A stretch of 64,000 nucleotides of DNA, taken from positions 1,435,001-1,499,000 of the forward strand of contig JACCIC010000063.1 in the NCBI GenBank assembly GCA_018907035.1, given 5' to 3'. This document shows positions 1-10,206 of the stretch, one piece after another. The position numbers and the translations under genes are program-made. Every line of letters begins with the position of its first letter. Positions within the stretch are counted from its first letter, which is position 1. The notes under the pieces are model-generated. The model had not been told where the DNA came from. It made no database searches and worked only from the letters and a program-made list of their open reading frames with translations. Source of the stretch: Sycobia sp. Sy_11 (taxonomy: Eukaryota > Arthropoda > Insecta > Hymenoptera > Epichrysomallidae).

Positions 1-1240
1 CTTTAAAAAAATTAACTTAATATTGAGACAATATTCATGGCCATTGTCAGCAATTGATCTATGTTTACGAATTCAATAGATCTCGAAAAAACTCTTAAAT
101 ATACACTGTACACTTTTCCAAAAATTATTTGATTACTTTTTATACTTTTATATAACTACATTGTATGGAAGAGACAGAGAAAGAGGAAAAGAGAGAAAGA
201 GAGCGTGAGGGGGGAGGAGAGAAAAGAAAAATTCAAGGGAATTAACAAGGTTTACTTGATGTTGGTGGGTTTTACCATACCATGTATCTGCATGTACTCG
301 CGAATTTCCTCTATACTGTTTCGTCTCATTCTCTCACCTGCTCTCACTGTTTATTATCTGCCCATCTGCGCGCATGTGGTACGAGGCCTAGCAGGCAGTC
401 TAACGCTATACAAGCAACTACCTATGTTACCATAATTTTTTTTTTTGTTAAATTTGTAACAAAAATATCCTATTATCTAATTCTGACCATATAGAATACG
501 TATTCAAAATTTGAAGGTGATCGGTCTATTTTTAGTAATTTTGGTATCTATAAAGGGCCTAAACTTCAGACAAAGAACGCTTTCAATTAATTTTGTTTCT
601 GAAAACATGCACATTAATGAAAAGTACACAATTTTTTAGGACATTCTTCAACATAATGGTATTAATAACCGATGCAAATATCTTATTTATTGTTATAATT
701 TCCAATTAATAAATAAATTAATCGATTTTATGACATTTAGTTTCTCTGGAGGTTTTGTTTAATTTAAAATGTTATACATTTAAATACACACTTTTCTAAT
801 TATACAAATGGCTTATTCATATACCATTAGTAAACAATTTATTCAAAATAAGTAATTTATATATTAAAAATACTGAAATGTTTATTTAAATGCAGTAAAA
901 TTTTTTTAATGTATGAAACTAAAAATTTGTTTTAAGAAATTCGATTCTTTGTTTGAACAATATTTATTTGCTATAAAGAAATATTTTTTAAACATAATTC
1001 TTTTAAATTTCGTATAATTCAAACAAAATATAAAATAGAACTGTAGTATCTTAACTTATTAGAACGTCATCTTCGTAATCTTCAACGTTCTTTCGTAATG
1101 TAAACATACACTATGTAGTATATTGCAGTAAAGAATAAATATATTTACATATTTTTCTTATGTATTATATTATATATATTTTAAAACTTCTAAAAGTATA
1201 ATAGATTTTAATGGTTTCACAATTAATTTTTTACAATTTT
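1..1240. other. AT-rich intergenic DNA without a recognisable gene
   Basis: The stretch is AT-rich with long A/T runs. A purine-rich GA patch lies near 165-230. Open frames near 205-494 are short, lack domain signatures and have no codon pattern, so I do not call a gene. Confidence 0.6.
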
Positions 1241-1247
1241 TTTAAAA

Positions 1248-1385
1248 TGCTTATGCTTGCTGTAAGATCGCTGCGATGTAAATATCGCGCAGATCTCTTG
1301 ATAATGCAGCCTTGCTCTGAGGCTACTGCGATCATGCGGAAATCTAAATGCGTGCTCACAGCAAGCTTGCTACGATAAAAATTGC
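1248..1385. repeat. short GC-richer patch with inverted repeats
   Basis: A GC-richer patch inside AT-rich DNA. The octamer CTTGCTGT near 1256 is answered by ACAGCAAG near 1358, and imperfect palindromes built on GATCGC and GCGATC lie between them. It could be a small foldback or MITE relic. I cannot assign a family. Confidence 0.3.
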
Positions 1386-1961
1386 TATGTGAGTACTATA
1401 CCGGCTATCGTGGACGAACTTCCAAAAAGCGACCGTAACGGATTCGTCGTTTTTTTTGATTGCTGATTAAAATTATCGTAATGGAATTTGATGGAAATTT
1501 AATTTTCATATGAAAAACTATAAATACACAGTCTTTCGAACATATCTCAGAAAATAGTAAAATTTACAAAAAAAAATTAAAAAAACGTTGTATATTTGTT
1601 GAAAATACAATTTTTTTTTATTCTATTGAATTCGTATTTACTAACAGTATTTTTCGAGAAAAATGTATGCGAAGGTACCTGTGCTGAGTATATGCAAGGA
1701 ATCGTTTAGGGGTCTCGAGACGGATTTGTTGAAATTTAGTCCAGAAATCATCCTCGCGAAGACTGCGGGAAGAGCCACACTCCACCAAGGTTCGGTAGTG
1801 AGAGCACTATTTCATTCTGTGAACAAATTTTTCAGAAATCCTGAATAGCGCGGAACGTCACCCGCGTATTCAACAGGAAGAAATTTGCGGCAGCAAGCCG
1901 CGCGGCATTAAACGCGCGGCTATTGAACAAAGGAGCGAGGACGCGCGCGCGGCATTCAAGC

Positions 1962-3952
1962 ATGCTGCGTGCATCCGCGCCAAGACAAAACAGTAGCAGC
2001 AACAGCAGTAGCGGCGCAAGGGACGCACCCCGCAAAGAGCAGCATTCAAGGCGGCGGCGCACGGACGTGCACCCGTAACAACAGTGAGCGGCGACATCGC
2101 GAGGACGCGTTTGCTTCGACCGCAGAGGCAGCAGCGCATGCACGCGCCCCCACACTAGCGGCGATTCGGGCGAAATATTCGACAGCGACGAGACTGACGA
2201 ACAGGTACCGCGACTGCGAAGCATCCTCAAGCTCGCTAAGCAGCAACTTTAGTCAGGTAGATCTGCAAGCAGCTTAGAGCAAGGCACTGCGAGATCTAAC
2301 AGCTCCGGGTAATACATAATTCCACAACTACGCGACGGCGAGCGAAAGACGAAACACTGCCCGAATATATTGCGGAAAACTCCTCGTTTGGGCTCGATTG
2401 CCCTGCGCGACTCGGAGAACTGGCGGCAAAGTGTGCCCTCCAAAACCAAGAAAAACGCGTTCGTTTTGTAGATGAAGGAGCCCACGGATATGCCGTTCTG
2501 GCAAGATTCCAAGCAGCTCAACGCTGTTGAGAAGCAACTGGAGAGCCTACCTCGCGGGCAGCTCCGCCTGAGCGGCGAGCTAGCCATCGTTGAACTTGAG
2601 AAGTACAAATGAGAATTTATTCAGAAATACGAAAATGAGACGCGTCGAATGCGAAAAGGGAAGTTACAAAAGCAATCGACAGAAAGGTTCGACCGCGACT
2701 ATGTTCATCTGCGACTCGTAATAAATGATCAAGAAGAAGGTAGTTGATTTCTTGGCGCGGAAAGGTTTCCCCGATGTGCGCGTAGAAAAGGTCTTCACTA
2801 ACGGCCGCATCACGACCGCCACGCTCAGCACCGCTATCATGGAGACGTCGTGCCGCCTGCAACCTAAATCGTGCTTCTCCGACCTGAAGTGGCACTATCG
2901 TCGGGGACTTCCGAACGCGTTAAGAGTTAAGCCGACGATATGTGAAGCGGAAACTGAGGAGAAACTAGAGTTCCTCCACGCTCCCCCGATACACCCCATA
3001 GTGCAGCGGATGCTCGGATGCATTGAAGTATTAGAGAGAATAGCGGAGACTCTTTCAGCAACCGACTTTACGAATCTGTATGGCGCACTGGACCATTCCA
3101 GTCAGTTTAACGGTCTGCGTGCACGCTTCGAGGCAGCTAACCAGCGGTACCATGGATCCTCCGCGATCACTAGAATGATCTTAGATGCGACACGGTTTCA
3201 ACTAAAAACATTGACATTCGAGACTCCTCACGTAGAGATAGACGTAAATGTAGTAGAACGCATGATACGCGAATAAAGCAAGCGTACGCCCGGGAGAAAG
3301 CTACAAGTCGAACTTCTGGACGTCTCAAGACACAGAGATAACGGTGGAAGTTGTCAGGCTCATATCCGAGTTTTACAATGAGAAGAGCCTAGTACTAGGA
3401 CCGGTGACAGATAGATTCGACAACACCTGACCGTGCTCAACAATGTGCACTTTCATGCGATCAGCCTCACAGCCGAATATTTTCCTTATCTTACATGCCT
3501 CGAGCTGCTGAACTGCATCAAGGTGTATGTACGCCCGATAATACAGTTTGTAAAAGCGAATCAGACGCTCATTAAGTTTAATTTTGACAACGGCGCGTAC
3601 CTCGATAAAAAAACGCAGAGGTCTTTCCCGGTTAAAACACCTACAAGCATTTAGCATCGCGTATTCGGAGCCCCAGACGATGCCGATGGGCAACGGCTAC
3701 GCGTGGCCTGTGTTAGAAGAGTCGCGAACTCTCAAGTCTTTACGTGTCAACTATAACCCGTTTGTGGAGGAATCGATCCTCGCCATTATCTCAAGCGCGA
3801 CCGCGTTCGAAGAGGTCGGCATGAACGGCATCGCTGTCCTAGAGAGCTTTCACTTCGATAACTGCATCGGCCTGCGATTCGTAGCTATGGATTACTTCGC
3901 CAATTCGAGCAACCTGCTAACCAACCTGAGCATCAGGGGGTACAGAAGCTGA
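1962..3952 (+). pseudogene. decayed intronless GC-rich gene with leucine-rich-repeat-like C-terminal part
   Basis: Function not recognised. A single frame opened by ATG 1962 can be followed to about 2745 through several stops (for example TAA 2076, TGA 2085 and the TGA just after 2608). It includes an acidic GEIFDSDETDEQ segment and a Lys/Glu-rich helical segment. The reading then changes frame into a 183-codon open stretch (2725-3276, EKVFTNGRI region), and two more open pieces follow (3433-3654 and 3584-3952). The last pieces read like leucine-rich repeats: LKHLQAFSIAY, TLKSLRVNYNPF and LESFHFDNCIGL. The region is about 50% GC in an AT-rich surrounding, and its frame changes and stops have no splice sites around them. 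An AATAAA lies about 55 bp after the last stop (4010). It could be a retrocopy, a dead member of a lineage-specific LRR family, or remains of an acquired gene. That it once coded is fairly sure; its identity is open. Confidence 0.5.
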
Positions 3953-4049
3953 GTGTGCATAATAGATTAGGAAAAACAAGGACGCGGCCGATCAGTGACC
4001 GTTTTGTAATAAACATGGCGCAGCATAACTGCAGTTTTTATGTTTGATT

Positions 4050-4283
4050 ATTATAGATTCTATATTATCTTATTATAGATTCTATATTATTATTATTATA
4101 GATTCTATATTATCTTCGGAAGGACGTAGGCTATGTTTTTTATTGAAAATCATTTTACTTTTATCAATAAATTAAGTAGGTGGTGTCTTGATACTTGAAT
4201 ATGAACACAAAGTAGTCCAAATTAAGGTAATCCATAACTTTACAATCAAAGAAATTTGATATCAACTATCATTTCAATTCATG

Positions 4284-4324
<41 letters not shown>

Positions 4325-4640
4325 CATCATACAATATCATATCATATCATATCATATCATAGCATATCATATCATATCATACTAATTTATAAACACAAAG
4401 CGTGTTTTTGTTTGTACACGATAAACAAAAAAACTACTGATACGATTACTCTGAAATGTGACATATAGATTCTATATTATCTTCGGAAAGACATAAGTTA
4501 TGTTTTTTTATTGAAAATCATTTTACTTTCTTCAATAAATTAATTTAAGGCTCTTAGCAGTCATTTTCACCAACGGCCAGTAGGTGGCGTTATGAATCAC
4601 AAATATGAACTCCAAGTAGTCCGCTTAAAGTATTAATACC
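4050..4640. repeat. direct duplication of an about 150-bp repeat around two microsatellites
   Basis: Two related copies are seen, about 4105-4225 and 4465-4630. Both start with GATTCTATATTATCTTCGGA, continue through TTGAAAATCATTTTACTTT and end near the AGTAGTCC motif. The first copy is preceded by three short GATTCTATATTAT repeats. Between the copies lie (TG)n at 4287-4319 and an (ATATC)n tract at 4333-4381. Confidence 0.7.
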
Positions 4641-4806
4641 AGATCAGTTCAGTTTAATGGCTATATCCAACTTTGGGATTCATATCCTAAAGAAGGTGTG
4701 ACGTTAATCGGTATTATCCTTTTTGTTCTCCAGGTTACTCTGATACTACTCTCACACCCTATGAATATCTTTTGATTTTTCTAAATTTTATTTTCTCTTA
4801 TGTGGG

Positions 4807-4858
<52 letters not shown>

Positions 4859-4888
4859 CATTTATTAAATGGTTTCGTATGACATGTA

Positions 4889-5253
4889 ACATAAGCACTT
4901 TGGTGAGAGCTAGTTCGTGCTCCGGCTCAACGCGCCTTGGCCCCGATCACTCAGCACGCCATCGGGTTCTTTTCACCCCACTAAAGGCTATGTTCGATTC
5001 GTTTTAACTTGCATAAACGAGTGGCTCCTGCTCAACCCGCCTCGGCCCCTAGTCGCTCAACGCGTCACTAGGTTCGTTTGTGCAAGATAATTTGTTTTAA
5101 ATTTTTACGGTGTGTACTATACTTTGGCCCACGCTCAACACGCCTAGGCCCTTGATCGCTCAACCCGCCACCAAGTTTGTTCTAGTACACACCGAACCCG
5201 CGAAATCCAATTCTCACTCTTACTCAACCCGCCAGAGTTTGAATTGGAATTTT
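4889..5253 (+). repeat. four tandem hairpins with different arms and a shared loop motif
   Basis: Unit 1 spans 4889-4992, unit 2 5008-5086, unit 3 5109-5193 and unit 4 5203-5253. Each unit has its own inverted-repeat arms. Unit 3 has a perfect pair, GGTGTGTACTA and TAGTACACACC. Unit 2 pairs CTTGCATAAACGA with TCGTTTGTGCAAG. Unit 4 pairs AAATCCAATTC with GAATTGGAATTT, and unit 1 is less perfect. The loops repeat the word CTCAACNCGCC, twice per unit in units 1-3 and once in unit 4, spaced about 26 bp inside a unit. The arms differ in sequence between units, yet pairing is kept. No open frame explains this. Confidence 0.7.
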
Positions 5254-5997
5254 ATTTAATTTATTTGCAATTTTAATTTTCTTTTCGTTGATGGATTCAG
5301 GATCTAAATAAATTTTAATTAATTAAATAATAAACAAATTTATTTAACATAATTTAATAAAAAATGATTAACAAAATTAATAAAAAAAAAAGAAACTAAT
5401 AAACTATTTTATTTGTCGGCCATTTGATAGCTTAGCCGCTACTCTCTACTTGTTTTGTCGCGCCATTATCCGCTGTAACAAAAATAAGAAAATCATAAAA
5501 TATATTTATTTTATGATGTACAAGATTAAAAAAAATTAATTCTAACTTAAAATTAACGCTCCGCGTGAGCGTAATTGCAAAATTTTATTTATTATCTATT
5601 TCGTGTTCGCGTCTCGCCCCGAGTGTTCTGAGACTTGTCGCCCGCTATCGCGCCGAATACAGGTCCCCCTCGAATAGCCAGTTTCGAGGTCGCTGGCACA
5701 CTGAATTTTCGCAGTCAGTGCGGCTCTATTTGAGAATTGGGAGAGAGCGCTTGCTCTCCCCTTACCGCACTGTACCGCGCCTTAGTATTAGGCCGCGCCG
5801 TCGCCGCTCGCGAGAATTCGCGAATTGATTTGCGAATTATCGCTCGCCGCTGCTCTTCGTGCCGCCTGTGGCCCGAGAGCGCTCGCTCATCCTCACCGCT
5901 GCCGGTACTTTATCCCCGCGCCGCGTCGCTCGCGACTTCGCGGCTTATTTACAATATATATATAATTTTTGCGCGAAACTATTGTCTCGTCGCAGAC
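5254..5997. other. rest of the inserted block: AT-rich part then GC-rich hairpin-rich part
   Basis: From 5254 to about 5545 the DNA is AT-rich. From about 5550 to 5945 it is CpG-rich, with short palindromes such as AACGCTCCGCGTGAGCGT near 5553 and GGGAGAGAGCGCTTGCTCTCCC near 5739. The open frames here (5565-5828 and 5737-6059) are Arg/Ser-rich products of base composition and carry no domain signature. Confidence 0.45.
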
Positions 5998-6218
5998 AAA
6001 TCATACTGAACATAATTTGTGACGACAAATTATGCTTTTGTTTTCATACTTTATATTAACATCAGAAGTGACATAGCTATGTTTTTCAGTTTGAATAAAT
6101 GAAATACACGGCAAAAATTTCAGCACTAAGGCCGTCCAAACTGTAGTAAAAGTCAGCACTAAGACATGTGTATAGTATAGTAAGATAATATATAGTATAG
6201 TAAAACGCTTTAGGTTAA

Positions 6219-6358
6219 TAATATAAGGTTATGCACGAGCGTTCGATGTATTTTGATGGACTTCCTTCTTCCATCAAACAATTATATTCATATAATAATA
6301 TGAGGTTATGCATGAGCGTCCGATGTCTTTTGATGGACTTTCCTTCTTCCATCAAACA
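6219..6358. repeat. tandem pair of 62-bp units, each with a perfect hairpin
   Basis: Units 6219-6280 and 6296-6358 have a period of about 77 bp and differ at a few bases. Each ends in TTTGATGGA, a 9-11-nt pyrimidine-rich loop and TCCATCAAA, a perfect 9-bp stem. Confidence 0.8.
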
Positions 6359-6399
6359 TATTATAAAAAATTAATATCATAGTATTTAATAAAAGTTTT

Positions 6400-7130
6400 T
6401 TATAATATATTTCCCGAAAGTTCCAAATTAACACAAAAATTATTGTATAATTAAATTAGAAATTAGTTCACTGATATAGTCAAATGTCCTACTAACTGTG
6501 ATAAAGGGAAGCATAATAAAATATATACTTAGCATATTATAAGTTACAATTTATAAATCTTATTTTTAGAACAAATGTAATTGAATAATATCCTTAATTA
6601 GGAAATCTGTAAAAAAACTTTTAACAAAGGTAAAATAGTTAGGCGAGTTTGGTGTATTCTTAGCATAGTAATTAATACATATTCTCATGTATTTTATAAA
6701 TATTGAACAAATGGCTAACTGCATTTTATATGTAGTCCTTTAAATAATAGGTTATATAGTTTACACAAATATATCTAAAACTCTAAAAAAAATAATAAAT
6801 AAATTATTTCAATGTAAATGCAGCTTAATAAAGTAATGAGATCAGTTACAAATAACCGAGTTTATTTTCACATAATTTTGTCCACGTGTGGACTCATAAA
6901 AAAAATCTTTTTAGGTAACATTCTACTGTTATTTTTTCTGATTGTTATATTTCTGCTTTTTATGAGTCTATGCGTGGAAAAAATGATGTGAACATACAAT
7001 ATATCTAATATCTGAAACAAATAAATAAATCAATAGTTTAACGCAAATAGAGCTTAAAAAAGTAACGAGATCATTTAGAAATACGAATCCATTTTCACAT
7101 CATTTTGTATATTCGGGAGAAATTGCATAC
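6400..7130 (+). repeat. dispersed repeat blocks including a foldback with 36-bp arms
   Basis: The stretch 6405-6700 contains CCGAAAGTTCCAAAT, TCACTGATATAGTCAAAT and TTAGGCGAGTTTGGTGTATT. The same words recur on the opposite strand at 27190-27540. A foldback follows: arm 6868-6903 (TCCACGTGTGGACTCATAAA) is answered by 6957-6992. An 80-bp stretch near 6820-6885 is repeated directly near 7030-7110. No gene is seen here. Confidence 0.65.
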
Positions 7131-7164
7131 CTCAAAGATTTTTCTAAAATTGTTAAGAAAAGTA

Positions 7165-8450
7165 TCAGGTATGTGAATAAGTCTTTCCCGTTTTTATTTC
7201 AAATTTTGAGCCTTTATTGTGAAAAAATGGTTACAAATGAATTATTGAAAGTATTGGCCATCGCTAGCTACAACTTTTTCCCATCTTTCTGGCAACATAC
7301 GAATCCCGTTGCGAAAAAATTCGACCGGTTTGGCCTCTATCCAGTCATCCACCCATTTTTTGGCTTCCTCGTAGGAATGGAAGTGCTGTCAGCCTGGCCA
7401 TGCGTCATCGATCTGAAGAGATGGTAATCAGACGGAGCAACGTCTGGACTATACGGCGGGTGGGGTAGGACTTCCCATTTGAGCGTTTCTAAGTATGTTT
7501 TCACCGGCGGTGCAACATGTGGGCGAGCATTGTCATGTTGCAAAATAACTTTGTCGTGCCTGTCGGAGTATTGTGGCCGTTTTTCTCGCAGTGCGCGGCT
7601 CAAACGCATCAATTGTCGTCGATAGACCTCGCCTGTGATCCTTTCATTCGGTTTCAGAAGCTCATAGTAAACGACACCTAACTGGTCCCACCATATACAG
7701 AGCATGAGCTTGGCGCCATGAATATTTGGCTTGGCCGTCGATGATGATGCATGGCCGGGTAGTCCCCATGATTTTCTTCGCTTCGGATTATCGTAACGTA
7801 TCCACTTTTCATCGCCAGTCACGATACGATGCAGAAAACCCTTTCTTTTATGTCGCTGAAGCAGCTGTTCGCAAGTGAAAAAACGCCGTTCAACGTCTCT
7901 CAGCTTCAGTTCGTACGGCACCCAATTTCCTTGCTTTTGGATCATTCCCATGGCTTTCAAACGCTTGGAAATGGTTGTTCGGTCAACTCCCAATGCTTCA
8001 GAAAGTTCTTCTTGCGTTTGACAAGAATCTTCATCAAGCAAAGTCGCCAATTCTCGATCTTCAAAGATTTGCGGCCGCCCGGAACGCTCCTTGTCTTCCA
8101 CGTCGAAATCACCGCTTTTGAAGCGTCGAAACCATCCGCGAACACTTGAATCATCGACACAACCTTCTCCATAAGCCTCCTGAAGCAATCGATGCGTCTC
8201 GGCAGCAGATTTCTTCAAATTGAACCAATAAAGTGAAACTTCCCGCAAATGACGTCGACTCGGCTCAAATTTCGACATTTTCACGATATCAAAAATTTAT
8301 GATGCGAAAAAATTTTAACTAATGTGTTAGTATGGAATTGTTGACATATGAATAAGCTTTGATTATGACATATGTAACCATTGAATACTCGCACAGTATT
8401 GGTGGCGCCATCTCTTACAAAAAACGGGAAAGACTTATTCACACTCCTAA
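7165..8450 (-). mobile_element. mariner element, copy 1 (1286 bp), flanked by TA
   Basis: The terminal inverted repeats both read GTGAATAAGTCTTTCCCGTTTTT from the outside in. Each end is flanked by a TA dinucleotide (7163-7164 and 8451-8452), as expected for Tc1/mariner insertion. The length is typical of mariners. It is nearly identical to the copy at 56925-58204 and lies on the opposite strand. Confidence 0.93.
7242..8278 (-). pseudogene. mariner transposase, frameshifted near its C-terminus
   Basis: A DDE/D transposase of the mariner family (DD34D). The N-terminal helix-turn-helix region (FNLKKSAAETHRLL; GWFRRFKSGDF) and a second HTH (DRTTISKRLKAMGM) bind the terminal repeats. The catalytic region shows VTGDEKWI (first D), HDNARPH (second D) and SPDVAPSDYHLF (third D). 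The frame is open from ATG 8278 to about 7390. There one G is missing relative to the 57-kb copy (GTGCTGTCAGCC against GTGCTGGTCAGCC), so the last part reads out of frame and stops at 7337. The family-typical C-terminal end SDGQYF is still encoded in the proper frame up to 7242. It is dead unless the missing base is a sequencing error. Confidence 0.9.
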
Positions 8451-8540
8451 TATAATAAGCAGACGAATAATAAATATTAAAATGAATATGCACTTGGTAT
8501 CAAATTGTCATAATCAGAGGGCAAATAAAATATGAGTATT

Positions 8541-8636
8541 GTAACATCGATTAATAATAACAACAAAATATTATTAATTTTAATAATCAAATAAACATAT
8601 ATAAAAAAAGTATATAACATAGATGTAAACATTAAA

Positions 8637-8695
<59 letters not shown>

Positions 8696-8758
8696 CTAGA
8701 GTTTTTGTAGAATAAAGTCAAAGATAAAGTATAAGAAAAAAGGAATAAAATAAAACAA

Positions 8759-8799
<41 letters not shown>

Positions 8800-9310
8800 T
8801 TTTGTATAATAAAAGTAAAATCGAAACTAAAAAATGACTGAATCTCATAGAACATGTCATCTTATTTGGGCGAGGAAAAGAACTTCGTAATACCGCCGAA
8901 ATAAGGCGTTGGCTTGCGCAAGCTCATACATCAGAAGCGTATGTTTTCCGACGAATGTCTTAGGTAGCGCAATATGTACATTATCGATGCGCTAGTGTAC
9001 AATTTTTTAATGTTTAATTTGCGGTAAAAACAGTACTTGTAAAAATTAAATCACATTGTAAATAAAATAAATTGTTAGCATAAAAATAGTAACATATGTT
9101 TCGAACAAAAATTAAAAAATTACACTAATATTAAGGCTAAGAATAAGAAAAATACATAACACATCAAATAAGCCATAAAAACGAGGAGCAGAGAGAGGAA
9201 TTGCGGATGGTTATAGAAAAATCGGGTATATAAAGCCCCGATTTTTCCTCAAAAAAGTAGTCGCAGTCCAGTAGAAGAAGCAGTCTCGATCAATCAAGGA
9301 ACAGTAATAT

Positions 9311-9361
<51 letters not shown>

Positions 9362-9842
9362 AAGCAATAAAATTATTTACAAATTAATTATTATATTCGT
9401 TTTTTTCTCTCCTCTGTCTCACTCTTTCCATCATCCGGCGAAGTGGCTGGTCCTCCTTCATGGTAGAACTGTACATGCCCCTCTCTTTATTTTTCACACA
9501 AATAAAACATACATATTCTCTCTGATAGGGAAATAAATCGGCAGGCCCGAGGCGAATACGGCTTTCCTTTTGAAAGAAGGGGAACCCGTATTGAAGTAAA
9601 GCCCCTTGGACTCTGATTTATATAAACAAGCATAGGAATCATTTTAAAATAAACAAAGAATATCTATATTTTCTTTTCCTTTTTCTCAATTGTTTAATAA
9701 TCCCGAGCTAGTGGAGGAAACTCCAGGCTCGAAACAAAGCCAGAGCACATCGAAGGTACGCATGCGTCTGTTTAAAAATATGCGTGTGCACTTCGAATAA
9801 AGTTGATATGCACGAAAGAGCGAATATGCCCAGACGTCACAT
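8541..9842 (+). repeat. 5' LTR of the outer element
   Basis: It starts GTAACATCGATTAATAATAA and ends CCCAGACGTCACAT; the same start and end recur at 26159 and 26565. It contains a TATA box (TATATAAA, 9237-9244), a likely start region about 25-30 bp further on, (TC)n at 9316-9357 and AATAAA at 9501. Two (TA)n tracts lie at about 8636-8692 and 8765-8796. At 1.3 kb it is long for this clade. Confidence 0.8.
9237..9275 (+). promoter_or_regulatory. TATA box and likely start site of the outer LTR
   Basis: TATATAAAG at 9237 is followed at normal distance by AGTCGCAGTCCAGTAG, a plausible initiator and downstream element region. This is what would start genomic RNA of the outer element. The matching part is missing from its 3' LTR. 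Confidence 0.5.
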
Positions 9843-9862
9843 ATTATCATAGTTTAAATTTT

Positions 9863-9880
9863 TGGGGTCTCAGCCGGGAT
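9863..9880 (+). promoter_or_regulatory. putative primer-binding site of the outer element
   Basis: TGGGGTCTCAGCCGGGAT begins about 20 nt after the LTR end. It has the form of a site complementary to a tRNA 3' end and is close to proline-tRNA-type sites. The gap after the LTR is larger than usual, so the LTR end or the site may be slightly misplaced. Confidence 0.4.
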
Positions 9881-10084
9881 TTTAACACTTGGCGTTAAGC
9901 AATTCAAGTAAAGAAAAATAATAACAAATAATAAAATATAACAAATAATAATAACAAAAACAAATAACAAACTAATACTTCTAATTTTAAAAAAACACTT
10001 AAAACAAAAAAAAATTCACAAAGTAAACAATAAAATACATGTACAAACAATAATATATAAAAGAAAATATATACACATATATAG

Positions 10085-10085
10085 T

Positions 10086-10135
<50 letters not shown>

Positions 10136-10154
10136 CGAGCAATACAATATATAA

Positions 10155-10190
<36 letters not shown>
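10085..10190. repeat. two (TA)n microsatellites
   Basis: (TA)n tracts lie at about 10089-10128 and 10160-10186, separated by ACATATACGAGCAATACAAT. They account for the Tyr/Ile-rich open frames on the - strand here, which are not genes. Confidence 0.9.
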
Positions 10191-10193
<3 letters not shown>

Positions 10194-10206
10194 CGAAATA
10201 AAATAA

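Larger units (their letters stand above)
4656..6095 (+). repeat. dispersed repeat (about 350 bp) interrupted by an about 1.1-kb insertion
   Basis: The halves 4656-4880 and about 5998-6095 align in order with the reverse complement of one uninterrupted stretch at about 60480-60836. Shared blocks include ATCCAACTTTGGGATTC, the TATGTGGGAAAATCTC block just before a (TC)n tract, and GTGACGACAAATTAT in the right half. The DNA between the halves has no counterpart at 60 kb and is therefore inserted. The (TC)n tract is 4809-4846. Confidence 0.65.

Noticed and set aside
1832..2246. Three overlapping - strand open frames rich in Cys, Leu and Arg
   Set aside because: They lie opposite the decayed + strand gene, whose frame better explains the composition. 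No motif was found.
4333..4381. CRISPR-like regular array
   Set aside because: It is a simple ATATC microsatellite without spacers; the genome is eukaryotic.
5565..6059. Arg-rich open frames in the CpG-rich block
   Set aside because: They overlap in three frames without motifs or a start context. The block looks structural, not coding.
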